This document shows positions 61,902 to 64,000 of a DNA stretch of 64,000 nt, piece by piece. The translations under genes and the position numbers were made by a program. The notes below the pieces were generated by a model. It was not told the origin of the DNA. It saw only the letters and a program-made list of their open reading frames with translations, and ran no database searches. Numbering within the stretch: position 1 is the stretch's first letter; each line of letters starts with the position of its first letter. The stretch is from Triops longicaudatus (lineage: Eukaryota > Arthropoda > Branchiopoda > Notostraca > Triopsidae): NCBI GenBank assembly GCA_022885665.1, contig JAGQDJ010000032.1:372001-436000 (forward strand). Direction: 5' to 3'.

Positions 61902-62212
61902 TGTCGCGGATAGAAACCGCGAGGGACATGAACTTCCCGTGGTCCACTGGGACGTAATGATCATTGGAGACATCGGTCAGCTCTGTAGCGCCTAGGTTCA
62001 ATGCCAGGGAAGCGCCTGGGTTCAAGGCCAGGGGAGCGCTTAGGTTGAAGGCTGGGAGAGTTTGATGATTTGTGACAGAACAGGCAGAGTGAACGCATGT
62101 TAAAATTTTTTGGCCCTTGTATTTTGGTGTATTACATTTAGCAAAAGTGAATAAATTACTTTATGTAACAAGTATAGTTCCCTGTCATCGAAAGCAAGTT
62201 GAATCGGTGACA
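61902..62212 (+). repeat. 5' long terminal repeat of the BEL/Pao element
   Basis: About 311 bp, beginning TGTCGCGG and ending GGTGACA, i.e. the usual TG...CA termini. The 5' edge is fixed by comparison with the undisturbed parent locus near 50597. The 3' edge is set four bases before the primer-binding site. A small internal repeat of GCGCCTAGGTTCAA-like units lies near 61988-62046. The second LTR is not in the window, so the boundaries are inferred. Confidence 0.8.
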
Positions 62213-62216
62213 TTTT

Positions 62217-62234
62217 TGGTGCATCGACCGGGAA
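62217..62234 (+). promoter_or_regulatory. Primer-binding site, tRNA-Gly type
   Basis: TGGTGCATCGACCGGGAA, immediately after the LTR, is close to the reverse complement of the 3' end of a tRNA-Gly including CCA. It would prime minus-strand DNA synthesis. Use of a glycine tRNA by BEL/Pao-type elements is my recollection, not a search result. Confidence 0.7.
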
Positions 62235-62290
62235 ACTAGCTCGATTGTTGTTTCACTTAAGTACTATTGGTGAACTATAAAGTGTTCGAA

Positions 62291-64000
62291 ATGGCTACGG
62301 CTCGAAGTGTTGACGATATTATGCGTGATGCAGAAAGCGATCAAGACGAGCAATTCGACTTGAGCGATCCGGCGAACGTGAAAAGGCTACGTACGGACTC
62401 CAAAAAACGGTTAATAGCGCTAACCGAGAAAATATCTCAATTGGTTAGCGATCGAGGCAGTTGAACAGCATTAAAGCTGCTACGAAATCAGCTCGCCACC
62501 AACTCAACTGAGTGTTCCGAACTGAACAAAAAATATGTGGAAGTTAGTAGCTCCATGGAATCTACGGCCGACAAGTATTATGCGGTCGTGGAAAAACTGG
62601 TCTCCGACAGCTTTAAGTGCATCGACGAGTACTTGAGAGTACGCGCCGACGACCCGGCCTCATCCGTGGCGAGTGGGTATGCACAGTCCCTCGCATCCGT
62701 GGCCTCAAGGACATCGCAACTCTCGCAAGCTTCGACCCAGCTTCGCGAGTCTCAGAGGCATTTGGAGAACGCCGTGTTCCGCATACGTCAACTGCGTGCA
62801 GCGATAGCCGAAGAAGAGCAAGGTACAAGACAGATACATCAAGCTCAAGAGGCACTAGAAAAGGCTATACGCTCAGTAAGTCTAAAACGACAAGTACGCG
62901 AACAGCGCAACCTCGCCGAGCAGTTGCAGTCGGAACATGAGTCCCTCGACGAAGGTGAAAGGTTGAGGGCACACAGGGGTCAACCTTTCTTCGCCGAGCG
63001 TCAGGACCTCCCGCCCGGCTTTGTCAAAGTCCATTGTCACGGTAACCCATTACGGCCTAGTTCAACACAAGCCGTAGGACCCACTTCCGGGTCACCAAAG
63101 CTTCAGTCTCCACCTCCTCACGCATGGATTAACCACGCAAACGCAAATGACATTCGTCAAGCGGGAGATTCAAACGCCATCAACAATCTCTCAAAAATCC
63201 ACATTAAACCATTTTCCAGAGATCCTAGGGATTGGCCGTTACTCATCGGGCAATTCAAAAGTTTTGTCCACGATGTGGTGCCAAACGCTGCCCAGCGAAT
63301 GCACATCTCCGTGAATTGTTAGCGCCAAACGTAAGGAAAAGCATCTCCCAACCCCTCATGAATCCTGTAACATATCTAGACTCATTAAGAGCACTCCAAA
63401 GGCGGTATGGTCACCCGGCATTAGTCTCCGAAGCTTGTGTCGACGGGTTACTCAAACTCCCAGATGTTAAGGTAGGTGATTTCACCTCGTTAGAAACGTT
63501 TTTCAATGAACTCCGCGGGGCCGTGACAAGCTTGAGACAAGCCGGGTATGAAGCCGACTTAGCTGCCCCCAAAGCAATGCATCAGTTACGAGACAAGTTA
63601 CCGGAACAACTTAGGACGAAGTGGGGTGCCCGCGTCCGACAACTAAATCGCGCACCGACCCTTATAGACCTCGACGCGTGGTTAGACGGCGAAGTCATGG
63701 CGGTCGTTCTTGGAAATCGTTCTTCCATTTTCGAGCCAGACAGTCAACCAATCAAGAGTAGCAGTCGACAAAGGTACGTAAAAGCAAGGGAGCGACCTCC
63801 CACCGTACTTTATACATCAAACATCTCGAGTGAAGAGCAACCGAAGCTCAACACTTCGTCTCCTGCATGCAGCGTTTGTGGCGAAGCGCATCCGATCGCG
63901 CGTTGCCAAAGCTTTAAGTCCCTTACAATAGAACAACGCGTTGAACATGTTAGGCTAAATAAGCGATGCTTTAAATGCCCTTACTCATTTGAGTGTCAAC
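62291..64000 (+). pseudogene. BEL/Pao gag, interrupted by a stop and a frameshift
   Basis: ATG at 62291. The frame reads 57 codons to an in-frame TGA (62462-62464) and continues open in the same frame to about 63308. A single-base loss there diverts it to TAG at 63320-63322, while the neighbouring frame stays open to the window end. Regions: a polar N-terminus; a long Gln/Glu/Arg-rich coiled coil (about 62680-62950); the DUF1759-type capsid segment (KPFSRDPRDWPLLIGQFKSF onward); and a zinc knuckle CSVCGEAHPIARC near 63870 with a second Cys pair before the edge. The order is typical of BEL/Pao gag. With two breaks this copy is probably not functional unless they are sequencing errors. Confidence 0.88.

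Larger units (their letters stand above)
61902..64000 (+). mobile_element. BEL/Pao LTR retrotransposon, 5' part (continues past window)
   Basis: In order: 5' LTR (61902-62212), primer-binding site (62217-62234), short leader, and gag from 62291 to the window edge. Pol and the 3' LTR would lie outside. It sits inside the damaged DOMON duplicate, whose sequence stops where the LTR begins. Family assignment rests on the gag architecture and tRNA-Gly-type primer site. Confidence 0.9.

Noticed and set aside
62613..62940. Alternative ORFs on both strands inside gag
   Set aside because: Overlap the gag coiled-coil reading frame; no independent support.
1..64000. tRNA, rRNA, CRISPR arrays, bacterial operons
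   Set aside because: No tRNA cloverleaf consensus, no rRNA-like block, no regularly spaced repeats; all recognised genes are spliced animal genes.

Overview
The window is animal nuclear DNA. Spliced genes with GT-AG introns (about 60 bp to 4 kb) encode metazoan proteins: Prickle, TPRA1, the exosome subunit Rrp40/EXOSC3, a BTB/zinc-finger protein and a BBOX1-type dioxygenase. AT-rich composition, many short introns and a BEL/Pao LTR retroelement suggest an invertebrate, perhaps an ecdysozoan, but the sequence alone does not fix the species. One N base at 60044 shows this is a scaffolded draft assembly.

Layout. 1-7556, minus strand: most of a prickle gene (PET plus three LIM domains), its C-terminus running off the left edge and its first coding exon 4.2 kb upstream of the next. 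7557-36780: about 29 kb with no gene I can recognise, only weak candidate exons, a pogo-like MITE (32296-32466), a perfect 17-bp hairpin (17786-17826) and homopolymers. 36781-41124, plus strand: TPRA1 (seven exons; a TIR element packed with ACGT words sits in its last intron) and EXOSC3 (four exons). 42410-43686, minus: a three-exon BTB/zinc-finger gene. 45619-53046, minus: a 15-exon gene for a 1260-residue single-pass surface protein with a signal peptide, a domain that would begin with histidine after cleavage, EGF repeats, a DOMON domain split by a long linker, a second DOMON, a SEA-like region, a membrane span and a cytoplasmic tail. 55269-57260, plus: a complete six-exon BBOX1-like gene. 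57669-58454, plus: a decayed 5' fragment of COG7 that still has introns. 59738-61901, minus: a partial, damaged direct duplicate of the middle of the DOMON gene. 61902-64000, plus: 5' LTR, tRNA-Gly-type primer-binding site and broken gag of a BEL/Pao element inserted into that duplicate.

Exon models for TPRA1, EXOSC3, the BTB gene, the DOMON gene and BBOX1 were built by hand from splice sites. Each sums to a whole number of codons with matching phases at every junction, which is strong internal support. The genes look like unrelated housekeeping and developmental neighbours, not a functional cluster. The right end (57.6-64 kb) is a zone of duplication, pseudogene decay and transposition. The item most worth following up is the DOMON surface protein and its broken duplicate.
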